In this document: piece after piece, positions 56,930 to 64,000 of the stretch
Layout: each line of letters begins with the position of its first letter
How positions within the stretch are numbered: position 1 is the first letter of the stretch
Notes under the pieces: generated by a model
Databases searched by the model: none
What the model saw: the letters and a program-made list of their open reading frames with translations, nothing else
What the model was told of the DNA's origin: nothing
Assembly: GCF_003073475.1 (NCBI RefSeq)
Contig: NZ_CP029033.1
Coordinates: 1,240,001 to 1,304,000, forward strand
Origin: Actinobaculum sp. 313
GTDB lineage: Bacteria > Actinomycetota > Actinomycetes > Actinomycetales > Actinomycetaceae
Direction: 5' to 3'
DNA length: 64,000 nucleotides
Translations under genes and position numbers: made by a program

Positions 56930-58246
56930 ATGCTGCAGACAATCGACTTGCGTGGCTCACGCCCGGACAGTCAGGACCTCGCCTCTCGTCTTCCGCGGGC
57001 GGAGGTAGACGTCGACAAGGCGCTGGAGGCCGTGCATCCGCTGATCGACGACGTGCGCGCACGCGGTCAGGTGGCACTGCTTGAATTGGCGGAGCGTTTT
57101 GACGGCGTGCGACCGGAGAACCTGCGGGTACCCCAAGCGGCCCTGGAGGCCGACCTCGCGAACCTTTCGCCGCAGTTACGCCAGGCCTTGGAAATCTCGA
57201 TTGCGCACAACCGGGCCGGGCACGCTGCCCAGCTTCCCGTTGAACGCGAAACGGAGATCGTCTCAGGCGGCGTCGTGCGGCAACGGTGGGTGCCGATGAG
57301 AAGAGTCGGACTATACGTTCCCGGTGGCTTGGCCGTCTATCCATCTTCCGTGATTATGAATGCAGTTGCGGCACAGGTGGCCGGTGTCGGTCAGATTGCT
57401 CTTGCCTCTCCGCCACAGGCGGACCATGGAGGCTTACCACATCCAACGATTCTGGCCGCATGCCGACTTCTGGGTATCGATGAGGTATACGCCGTTGGTG
57501 GTGCTCAGGCGATCGCCATGTTCGCCTACGGGGTGAACGGGTTATGCGAAGGCGTCGATGTGATTACGGGACCCGGCAATATCTACGTGGCGGCAGCGAA
57601 ACGTGCGGTGCGCGGCGTCGTAGGAATTGACGCTGAGGCGGGAACCACCGAAATCGCCATCGTCGCCGATAGGACTGCGAACCCCGACTATGTCGCGGCC
57701 GACCTCGTATCGCAGGCGGAACATGATCCGGCAGCGGCATCGGTTCTTATTACGGATTCGCCAGAACTGGCAGCAGCCGTTGATAGCAGGTGCGAGGCGA
57801 GGGCGGCCGCGACGAAGCATACGCAGCGGGTAGAAACAGCCCTGCGCGGTCCGCAGTCGGGGATTGTGCTGGTCGACGATGTGGACGCCGCTATCGCCGT
57901 CGCGAATGCGTATGCGGCCGAACATCTGGAGATTCACACTGCTCAGGCAGCAGACGATGCGGCGCGTATTCACAATGCGGGCGCGATTTTTGTCGGTCCT
58001 TACAACCCGGTTCCGCTGGGCGACTATATGGCCGGGTCGAACCATGTTCTACCAACGGGCGGTACCGCTCGTTTCTCCGCGGGACTCAACGTGCACGCCT
58101 TCCTCAAATCGGTGCAGGAGATCGAGTACTCCCGCGAGGCTATGACAGCCCTGTACGGACCGTTGCAAGCGCTGGCACACGACGAAGACCTTCCGGCACA
58201 CGCCGAGGCTCTCGCGGCGCGTCTTCCGGGCGATAGCGCCGACTAG
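56930..58246 (+). CDS. hisD: Histidinol dehydrogenase
   Basis: A 438-residue enzyme for the last two steps of histidine synthesis. ATG 56930 (MLQTIDLRG) is the family start; the frame is open upstream through uppS without similarity. Typical segments are 'RVGLYVPGGLAVYPSSVIMNAV', 'VYAVGGAQAIAMFAYG', 'ITGPGNIYVAAAKR', 'SQAEHDP' (active-site region) and 'GSNHVLPTGGTARFSAGL'. It is separated from hisC by a VIT-type gene and a usp gene. Confidence 0.95.
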   Translation: MLQTIDLRGSRPDSQDLASRLPRAEVDVDKALEAVHPLIDDVRARGQVALLELAERFDGVRPENLRVPQAALEADLANLSPQLRQALEISIAHNRAGHAAQLPVERETEIVSGGVVRQRWVPMRRVGLYVPGGLAVYPSSVIMNAVAAQVAGVGQIALASPPQADHGGLPHPTILAACRLLGIDEVYAVGGAQAIAMFAYGVNGLCEGVDVITGPGNIYVAAAKRAVRGVVGIDAEAGTTEIAIVADRTANPDYVAADLVSQAEHDPAAASVLITDSPELAAAVDSRCEARAAATKHTQRVETALRGPQSGIVLVDDVDAAIAVANAYAAEHLEIHTAQAADDAARIHNAGAIFVGPYNPVPLGDYMAGSNHVLPTGGTARFSAGLNVHAFLKSVQEIEYSREAMTALYGPLQALAHDEDLPAHAEALAARLPGDSAD

Positions 58247-58278
58247 CCCGCAGTCGCCAATTCATTCGCAGTCACCGG

Positions 58279-59043
58279 TCAAAAGCAGGCCGCCACAAGC
58301 GCTCCGATTGAGTAGGTGACGCCCATCGCGAGCAGACCGCCGCATATGTTACGCAGCACCGCCGGGCGTTTCGGTGAGCCTCCCAGATGAGCCGAGACCG
58401 ATCCGGTTATCGCGAGGGCGCAGGTGACGGCGACCACGGTGACGGGCACTGCGATGCGGGTTGGCGCGGCGAGGATCGCGACGAACGGGATAAGTGCGCC
58501 TAGGATGAAGGAGAACATCGAGGCGAAGGCGGCGTGCCAGGGATTGGCGAGACTGTTCGGGTCAATGCCGAGTTCAAGGCGTGCGTGGGCGGCCAGGGCG
58601 TCACGCCGCGTCAGTTGTTCCGCCATTTCATGAGCCAGGCGCTCGTCGACACCCTGTTCCTCGATTAAACCGGCCAGCTCGTTCAGTTCTCCTTCGGGAT
58701 CGGCGGCCAATTCTGCGCTCTCTTTGGCCAGTTCGGACCGCTCGGTATCGCGTTGTGTGGAGACGGAGACATATTCGCCCGCTGCCATGGATAGGGCACC
58801 GGCTATGACACCTGCCAGGCCGGAGGCCAGTAACGCCGATCCGGTGAGAGCGGCACCCGAAACACCGACAACGATGCCGGCGGTCGAGACAATCCCATCA
58901 TTTGCTCCCAGGACGCCGGCGCGCAGCCAATTCAGACGGCTGGCAACCGTGCTCGACGGCGACTCCTCCTGCGCAGGTAGCGCGGCTTGTTCCGCCGGGA
59001 CCGCGCCCCGCCGTCTTCTGCGCCGTACCGATAGGGCGGTCAT
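58279..59043 (-). CDS. VIT/CCC1-family divalent metal transporter
   Basis: A 254-residue membrane protein of the VIT1/CCC1 family, which moves iron or manganese out of the cytoplasm. 'GVLGANDGIVSTAGIVVGVSGA' is the family first-helix signature, and 'GALSMAAGEYVSVSTQRDTER' leads to the cytoplasmic metal-binding loop rich in Glu (residues about 98-150). Three further helices follow. It interrupts the his genes on the opposite strand, so it is an independent unit. An iron-box-like palindrome upstream was judged too weak. Confidence 0.9.
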   Translation of the reverse strand: MTALSVRRRRRRGAVPAEQAALPAQEESPSSTVASRLNWLRAGVLGANDGIVSTAGIVVGVSGAALTGSALLASGLAGVIAGALSMAAGEYVSVSTQRDTERSELAKESAELAADPEGELNELAGLIEEQGVDERLAHEMAEQLTRRDALAAHARLELGIDPNSLANPWHAAFASMFSFILGALIPFVAILAAPTRIAVPVTVVAVTCALAITGSVSAHLGGSPKRPAVLRNICGGLLAMGVTYSIGALVAACF

Positions 59044-59231
59044 AGCTGTAGCGTATGCCTACATCTTGACTGAATCCAGTAAGGCTGGGCCTCCTAACCA
59101 GCTGGATATAGCCCTGAAAGGTAGGTTTTACGGCAGCGCCGACGGCGGCATGCGCGTAAAATGTGACGCGAGGGGCCAACGGTGACGCCTTGCGATGCGC
59201 AAGCACGGATGGCCCGTTGTGTGAGGTCGTT

Positions 59232-60091
59232 ATGGCTGATGTCTATCCCGTTGTCGTCGGAACGGACGGCTCGGCGCACGCGGCAGTGGCGGAAGCGGCA
59301 GCTGCGGCGGACGCACGGCGGCGTGGTCTGCCGTTACGGCTCGTTTACTCTTTCGCTCCACTCTACGGTTTTGCTGGCCTCGATCCTACGCCCCGGAGAA
59401 TGTTCTTGAGGCATGCCAGGAAATCATTGATCGTGAGATAGATGGGCTACGCGAACACTATCCGGATCTGGAGATCAGCGGCGAGGTATTGGTTCAAGAC
59501 CCTGCGGTTGCACTCGTAAAGGAAACGGAAAGCGCGGATATTCTATATGTCGGCGCCCGCGGGCTGGGTGCCATTCGGCGCTTTCTCCTCGGATCCGTAT
59601 CGAATAAGGTGGCGGCTTACGGGAAATGTCCCGTTGTGGTAGTACGCCACGCCCCGGTCAACGAAAACGGTCCGGTCGTCGTGGGCATGGACCCGGATGA
59701 GGGTTCCCCCGCGGCGATCGATTTCGCATACCGCCAAGCTCGGGCCCGCGGCGTGGCACTGCGTGTGATTCAGGCCCGGCAACACGCAGCGGCGAATGTC
59801 AATCGGGTACCGGAAGGTGCACTGCGCGAAGCGATCCGCAGCGGTGTTGCGAGCTTGGAGTCTAGCGGCAAGGAAGCCTTCAATAGCTTTGATGCTGACT
59901 ACCCGGATGTACATGCCACGCTGGACATTGTCTCCGGCCATGCGGTAGATGCCCTCTTGGCCGCGTCCGAAGACGCCAGCCTGCTGGTCGTGGGCAATCA
60001 TGGCCGCAACGCTCTGGCGATGCTCGGTTCAGTCAGTTCCGGTGTTCTGCATGGCGGGGCAGCGGTAGTGGCGGTGGTGCCGGCTGAATAA
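59232..60091 (+). CDS. Tandem universal stress protein, reading frame broken once
   Basis: ATG 59232 opens the first Usp domain (YPVVVGTDGSAHAAVAEAA). The frame moves back one base at CC 59385-59386, after which 'YAPENVLEACQEIIDREIDGL' and the nucleotide-binding 'LYVGARGLGAIRRFLLGSVSNKV' follow. The second Usp domain starts at 'GPVVVGMDPDEGSPAAIDFA' and ends with 'LLVVGNHGRNALAMLGSVSSGV'. Both G-2x-G-9x-G(S/T)-type ATP sites are recognisable, so it is probably an ATP-binding tandem Usp for stress or dormancy. The break looks like a lost base. Confidence 0.82.
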
Positions 60092-60118
60092 GGACGGCTG
60101 TGTTCCGACAGTGGCGGA

Positions 60119-60152
60119 ACGTCCGGCAAGCGCGAGTTTGCACGCTGGACGT
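60119..60152 (+). terminator. Hairpin after usp
   Basis: ACGTCC (60119-60124) pairs with GGACGT (60147-60152), with further pairing inside and TT after it. An overlapping smaller stem GTTCCG/CGGAAC is at 60102-60120. It lies within 65 bases of the usp stop and before hisC. Weak T tract. Confidence 0.4.
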
Positions 60153-60190
60153 TTCGCCGCCCGGCCTCAAAATATCCGTAGTCTTGGATT

Positions 60191-61306
60191 GTGACACGAC
60201 TTCCTATCCGTGCGGAATTTGCCGATGAGGCTCCTTACGGTGCGCCGCAACTCGACGTCCCGGTGACGCTGAACGTCAATGAAAACCCGTATCCGCCCGA
60301 CGCGGAGCTTCTCGCTGACATTGCCGCTGCTGCCCGCGACGCGGCGTTACGTCTGAATCGCTACCCGGATCGTGACTTCATGGCGTTGCGGCAGGACCTG
60401 GCGGATTATCTGGCGGAGGAGTCCGGTGTTCGTGTGTCGGCGGCGCAGATCTGGGCGGCGAACGGCTCCAACGAGGTTATGCTGCACCTGCTGCAGGCCT
60501 TCGCCGGACCGGGGCGTTGTGTTCTTTCTTTTGCGCCGACGTACTCCATGTACCCGGAGTACGCACGGGATACCTTCTCGCGGTGGGTTGTGGGACCGCG
60601 GCGGGAGGATTTCACCATTGATGTGAATTCTGCCCGGCAGACCATTACGAGGGAACGACCCGCAGTGATACTTCTGGCCAGCCCGAATAATCCGACGGGC
60701 ACGGCATTGAGCCGTAGCGAATTGGAGGGGATCCTCGACGCCGCAGTGGCTAGTGGCCCGGACGACGGCGGTTCCGAGCAAGCGTCCAGCCTTGTCGTGG
60801 TTGACGAGGCCTACGCCGAGTTTCGGCGAGACGGGGCCCCTTCGGCGATGGAATTGCTGGCGCAGTATCCGCATATGGTGGTGACGCGGACGATGTCGAA
60901 GGCGTTTGGTGCGGCGGGGCTGCGTCTGGGATATCTAGCTGCTAGCCAGGAGGTGGTTGACGCGGTGACCGTGGTGCGCCTGCCCTACCACCTGTCGGCG
61001 GTGACACAGGCCGTGGCGCGCGCCGCGTTGGCGCATCGGGCCCCACTGCGCCGACAGGTGGCGGAAATACGCGTGGCTCGCGATGCCTTGGCACAGGAGT
61101 TGCGCGTTCGCGGACTGCGTGTTGCGCCGTCGGATGCCAACTATCTTCTGTTTGGAACCTTCCCTGATCGGCATGCTGTGTGGCAAGCTCTACTTGAACG
61201 CGGTGTGCTGATCCGCGAAGTCGGCCCGGAAGGGTGGCTGCGTGTCAGTATTGGCACGCCGGAAGAGAACGCTGCCTTCCTGGTGGCGCTGGGAGAGGCA
61301 ATGTAA
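60191..61306 (+). CDS. hisC: Histidinol-phosphate aminotransferase
   Basis: A 371-residue PLP-dependent class I/II aminotransferase. '[16 protein letters not shown]' and '[17 protein letters not shown]' are the HisC start; '[15 protein letters not shown]', 'ASPNNPTGT', 'VVDEAYAEF' and the PLP lysine in '[18 protein letters not shown]' follow. GTG 60191. The stop TAA shares an A with the hisB ATG (TAATG at 61304-61308). Confidence 0.94.
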   Translation: MTRLPIRAEFADEAPYGAPQLDVPVTLNVNENPYPPDAELLADIAAAARDAALRLNRYPDRDFMALRQDLADYLAEESGVRVSAAQIWAANGSNEVMLHLLQAFAGPGRCVLSFAPTYSMYPEYARDTFSRWVVGPRREDFTIDVNSARQTITRERPAVILLASPNNPTGTALSRSELEGILDAAVASGPDDGGSEQASSLVVVDEAYAEFRRDGAPSAMELLAQYPHMVVTRTMSKAFGAAGLRLGYLAASQEVVDAVTVVRLPYHLSAVTQAVARAALAHRAPLRRQVAEIRVARDALAQELRVRGLRVAPSDANYLLFGTFPDRHAVWQALLERGVLIREVGPEGWLRVSIGTPEENAAFLVALGEAM

Positions 61307-61911
61307 TGGGAGAACAACGAGTTGGCCGCATTGAGCGGGAGACCTCGGAAAGCAGGATCCGGCTCGAGCTGAACCTCGATGGGCACGGGGAGTCCGACAT
61401 CACAACCGGAGTGCCGTTCTACGACCATATGCTCACGGCGCTGTCACGGCACTCCCTTATTGATCTCTCGGTACATGCGGAGGGTGACATCGCGGTGGAT
61501 GTGCACCACACGGTTGAAGATACCGCCATTTGTTTAGGTGAGGCACTGCGGCAGGCGTTGGGCGACAAACGAGGAATTCGGCGCTTCGGCGACGCCCTGG
61601 TGCCACTTGACGAGGCGCTCGCTCGCGCCGTTGTGGATATCTCCGGGCGACCGTACCTGGTTCACGACGGCGAACCGGAAGGCCAGCAGTATCACTTGAT
61701 TGGCGGGCACTTCACGGGGGCGATGACTCGCCACGTGTTCGAGGCCATTGCCTTTCACTCTGGCATCTGCCTGCACCTTGACGTGCTGCGCGGCCGCGAC
61801 CCGCACCACATCGTAGAAGCACAATTCAAGGCATTTGCGCGGGCGTTGCGAGGCGCGGTCGAATACGATCCACGCGTATCGGGCATTCCCTCCACGAAGG
61901 GTGCGCTCTAA
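61306..61911 (+). CDS. hisB: Imidazoleglycerol-phosphate dehydratase
   Basis: A 201-residue monofunctional HisB. The paired metal-binding motifs are HHTVEDTAI and [15 protein letters not shown], with 'GVPFYDHML' and '[14 protein letters not shown]'. No N-terminal phosphatase domain, as usual outside enterobacteria. ATG 61306 overlaps the hisC stop. Confidence 0.96.
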   Translation: MGEQRVGRIERETSESRIRLELNLDGHGESDITTGVPFYDHMLTALSRHSLIDLSVHAEGDIAVDVHHTVEDTAICLGEALRQALGDKRGIRRFGDALVPLDEALARAVVDISGRPYLVHDGEPEGQQYHLIGGHFTGAMTRHVFEAIAFHSGICLHLDVLRGRDPHHIVEAQFKAFARALRGAVEYDPRVSGIPSTKGAL

Positions 61912-61912
61912 G

Positions 61913-61929
61913 GCGGATCCAGGATCCGC
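61913..61929. repeat. Perfect palindrome after hisB
   Basis: GCGGATCC-A-GGATCCGC is a perfect 8-base inverted repeat with a single central base, starting two bases after the hisB stop. It has no T tract. It may be a processing hairpin or operator before the next gene. Confidence 0.5.
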
Positions 61930-61952
61930 AATGCAAGAAAGGACGAATACCG

Positions 61953-62624
61953 GTGGGCACCAAGATCAAGCGCTATGTCATCTTGACGCCGTTCGACCAG
62001 GCAGAGGTGGTGGCGGGCATCGCCTCGTTGCAACACCTCGATGTTGCGGTGGTTCCGACCTCCTCCGGTGCGCTGGTGGTACGCGAATTGCCTGTGCCGC
62101 AGTACGACGAGTGGGACATCCGCAATATTCTCGGACCCGACGACGCGGACCTGGAGGAGTTGGCGGCCTCGGGTGAGCCCGCCGATAATGCGCCGGCAGT
62201 AGCCGCCTTTTTCTCTCGTCTCTCCAAGTACGGCGTCGTGCTGCTTGACGTGAATCTGGACGACGGCGATGGCTTCGACGCCGGCGTAGCGGGAACCGTG
62301 CGCGCTTGGCGCTACCAGGCGGGCGAACCGGGGGAGGAGATTTCGGCCGGATTGTTGCTCAACTCCGCCGAACCACTGCTGGAGAAGATCATCCTCGGAC
62401 AGGAGAAACCGGAAGATCACGGCGGTATTTTCGCCCGCGACGTCACACCAACCATGCTGACAAAGCTGGCGGCGCGGCGTCGCAGCGCCAGTGGCGGAAA
62501 AAAGGGACGAGAAGAGCAATCGGATGACTCCGATAGCATCGATTCGAGCGGAGATGGACCGCAGGAAGCAAGTGAGCCTGCCGAGGCGAACAACCCGCAA
62601 ACGGAGCGAGAAGAGGATGACTAA
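61953..62624 (+). CDS. Unknown protein inside the histidine cluster
   Basis: A 223-residue protein from GTG 61953 behind AAAGGACG. Residues about 1-160 look like a compact alpha/beta domain ('TKIKRYVILTPFDQAEVVAGIASL', 'KYGVVLLDVNLDDGDGFDAGV'). Residues about 175-223 are a very acidic, disordered tail (Ser, Asp, Glu). I do not recognise a family. It lies between hisB and hisH in the same direction, so it is probably cotranscribed, but nothing shows a role in histidine synthesis. Confidence 0.75.
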   Translation: MGTKIKRYVILTPFDQAEVVAGIASLQHLDVAVVPTSSGALVVRELPVPQYDEWDIRNILGPDDADLEELAASGEPADNAPAVAAFFSRLSKYGVVLLDVNLDDGDGFDAGVAGTVRAWRYQAGEPGEEISAGLLLNSAEPLLEKIILGQEKPEDHGGIFARDVTPTMLTKLAARRRSASGGKKGREEQSDDSDSIDSSGDGPQEASEPAEANNPQTEREEDD

Positions 62625-62672
62625 GAGTGTCGCTGCGGGCAGGCATTCGGCTGACGGCTGTGGGCCGCTAGA

Positions 62673-63308
62673 ATGTCCGGCGTGAAGAAGATTGCTGTTC
62701 TTGCTGCGGGCACGGGCAATGTGCGTTCCGTTGTTCGCGCGGTGGAACACGTGGGCGCTGATGTCGAACTCACGGCGGACCCCGATGTGGTGATGGCCGC
62801 AGACGGCCTCATCGTTCCCGGTGTGGGCGCCTTCGCCGCAGTGATGGAGAAACTGCGTGGCGTTGGCGCGCACCGCCTTATTGAGCGGCGTGTAGCGGGA
62901 GGACGGGGCGTTCTCGGAATATGCGTGGGACTGCAGGTGATGTTCACGCGCAGCACGGAACGCGGTGAACACGAAGGTTTGGGCCAGTGGCCCGGGTCAG
63001 TGGACCGCCTTCCGGCACGAATCGTTCCCCATATGGGCTGGTCACCGGTGGATGTGGCAGAAGGGTCCCGCCTCTTCTCCGGGGTGGAGGATCAGCGCTT
63101 CTATTTCGTTCATTCATACGCGGTCCAGGAAGATCCCGGAGCGCAGATGAGCGATGCCCTTGCCAGACCGAACGTCACCTGGGCGGAACATGGCGCCCGC
63201 TTCGTTGCGGCGGTGGAAGATGGCCCGCTTTGCGCTACACAGTTTCACCCGGAGAAGTCGAGTGAGGCGGGCGCGGTGTTGTTGCGGAATTGGCTGGGAA
63301 CCTTGTGA
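62673..63308 (+). CDS. hisH: Imidazole glycerol phosphate synthase glutaminase subunit
   Basis: A 211-residue class I glutamine amidotransferase that supplies ammonia to HisF. The triad is visible: Cys in 'GICVGLQVMF', His and Glu in 'QFHPEKSSE'. 'VLAAGTGNVRSVVRAVEHVG' and 'LIVPGVGAFAAVMEKL' are typical, as is 'PHMGWSPV'. ATG 62673 or GTG 62682 could be the start. hisF is not in this window. Confidence 0.94.
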   Translation: MSGVKKIAVLAAGTGNVRSVVRAVEHVGADVELTADPDVVMAADGLIVPGVGAFAAVMEKLRGVGAHRLIERRVAGGRGVLGICVGLQVMFTRSTERGEHEGLGQWPGSVDRLPARIVPHMGWSPVDVAEGSRLFSGVEDQRFYFVHSYAVQEDPGAQMSDALARPNVTWAEHGARFVAAVEDGPLCATQFHPEKSSEAGAVLLRNWLGTL

Positions 63309-63428
63309 TGTTCTGGTGCGGTGGTGGTTCGCCTGCGGCACCAGCAGCGGTGGACCGAACCGATTCATGGATCAGACGCACTGAATGCATGCGGTGAATG
63401 CGCCGAGAAGCGATGAGGAGTTAACGAC

Positions 63429-64000
63429 ATGATTGATAGTCTCCAACTTTTGCCCGCGGTTGATGTTGTCGGCGGACAGGCAGTTCGACTGGTGCAAGGC
63501 GAGGCCGGTACCGAGCAGAGCTACGGGGACCCAGCCGAAGCGGTGGCGACTTTTCTCGCCGAGGGAGCAACCTGGATACATCTAGTCGACCTCGACGCCG
63601 CTTTTGGGCGTGGATCGAACCACGAGCTACTCGCCGATATAGTGGCAAGCACGCCGTGCCAGGTGGAGCTCTCCGGTGGTATCCGTGACGATGCGTCGCT
63701 TGAGCGCGCGCTGGCTGCGGGTGCCGCCCGCGTCAACCTGGGAACCGCAGCCTTGGAGGATCCGGAATGGACCGCCGGTGTGATCGGGAAGTACGGCGCA
63801 CGGATAGCCGTGGGCCTGGACGTGCGCGGAGAAACTCTTGCTGCGCGCGGCTGGACCAAGGAGGGGGGCAATCTGTGGGAGGTGCTGGAACGGCTCGACG
63901 GCGCCGGCTGCTCGCGGTACGTTGTAACCGATGTGGCGCGCGATGGCATGTTGAGCGGACCTAATACCGGCCTTCTCGCCGCCGTGGCGGGCCGTACCAG
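63429..64000 (+). CDS. priA: PriA-type phosphoribosyl isomerase, 3' end cut by window
   Basis: A HisA/PriA (beta-alpha)8 barrel, 190 codons present. The catalytic Asp of strand one lies in '[18 protein letters not shown]'; '[12 protein letters not shown]', '[10 protein letters not shown]' and '[16 protein letters not shown]' (second catalytic Asp) follow. The loop '[11 protein letters not shown]' has the Arg-x-Trp pair that marks actinobacterial PriA, which isomerises both ProFAR (histidine) and PRA (tryptophan) substrates. ATG 63429 follows GAGGAG at a short distance. Confidence 0.92.
   Translation, partial: MIDSLQLLPAVDVVGGQAVRLVQGEAGTEQSYGDPAEAVATFLAEGATWIHLVDLDAAFGRGSNHELLADIVASTPCQVELSGGIRDDASLERALAAGAARVNLGTAALEDPEWTAGVIGKYGARIAVGLDVRGETLAARGWTKEGGNLWEVLERLDGAGCSRYVVTDVARDGMLSGPNTGLLAAVAGRT

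Noticed and set aside
59080-59110. TAAGG-N8-CCTAA upstream of the VIT transporter as an iron box
   Set aside because: The arm spacing is one base short of the DtxR/IdeR pattern and the centre does not match; about 12 of 19 positions agree, close to chance in this GC context.
1-64000. tRNA, rRNA, CRISPR arrays, insertion sequences, prophage or attachment sites
   Set aside because: I looked in the intergenic regions for cloverleaf ends, repeat-spacer periodicity and transposase motifs and saw none; a dedicated scan (tRNAscan-SE, ISfinder) was not possible.

Overview
The window is a 64-kb piece of a high-GC actinobacterial chromosome. The gene orders leuS-comEA-comEC-holA, rpsT/lepA-hemW-hrcA-dnaJ-rsmE-phoH-ybeY-corC-era and hisD-hisC-hisB-hisH-priA, the DUF3097 gene, IdeR/DtxR-type iron boxes and a dual-function PriA-type isomerase all fit Actinomycetes. 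An Actinomycetaceae-like host is my best guess; the genus is not determined. I found no rRNA, tRNA, CRISPR array, transposase or prophage.

Left part (1-12.2 kb): a truncated DUF2470-like gene under a weak iron box; a cupin/methyltransferase pair; an eroded locus for two NnrS-like membrane proteins and a copper nitrite reductase-like domain; a MetQIN methionine importer on the minus strand, preceded by a SAM-I riboswitch whose closing helix runs into the metN Shine-Dalgarno; a MntR-type regulator with deoD; a DUF4282 membrane protein, a HAD phosphatase and a VKOR-family protein. Next (12.4-17.9 kb) is a ferric-siderophore uptake locus: a three-gene minus-strand ABC operon, a divergent binding lipoprotein with a good IdeR/DtxR box between them, and a siderophore-interacting reductase.

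Middle (18-48 kb): leuS, competence genes comEA/comEC, holA, the proton-translocating transhydrogenase pntAB, a Zur-box-preceded AztD-like zinc chaperone, and rpsT. These are followed by a long block of translation, chaperone and RNA-quality genes (lepA, trmB, hemW, hrcA with a CIRCE operator, dnaJ, rsmE, phoH, ybeY, corC, era) joined by ATGA-type overlaps.

Right part (48-64 kb): a membrane alpha/beta hydrolase; a signalling cassette of an active PP2C phosphatase, a divergent FHA/winged-helix protein and a Ser/Thr kinase with a catalytically dead PP2C-like domain at its N-terminus; leuA behind a Leu-codon leader peptide and attenuator; recO, uppS; and a histidine cluster interrupted by a VIT-family transporter, a tandem Usp protein and one unknown gene.

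A window-wide anomaly is a series of seven clear reading-frame breaks (leuS, comEA, the kinase, the hydrolase, usp and two in the oxidase locus). All are shifts of one base in the same direction, and most lie at short G runs. Because leuS is essential, uncorrected single-base deletions in the assembly are the simplest explanation. The nitrite reductase locus carries additional damage that looks biological.
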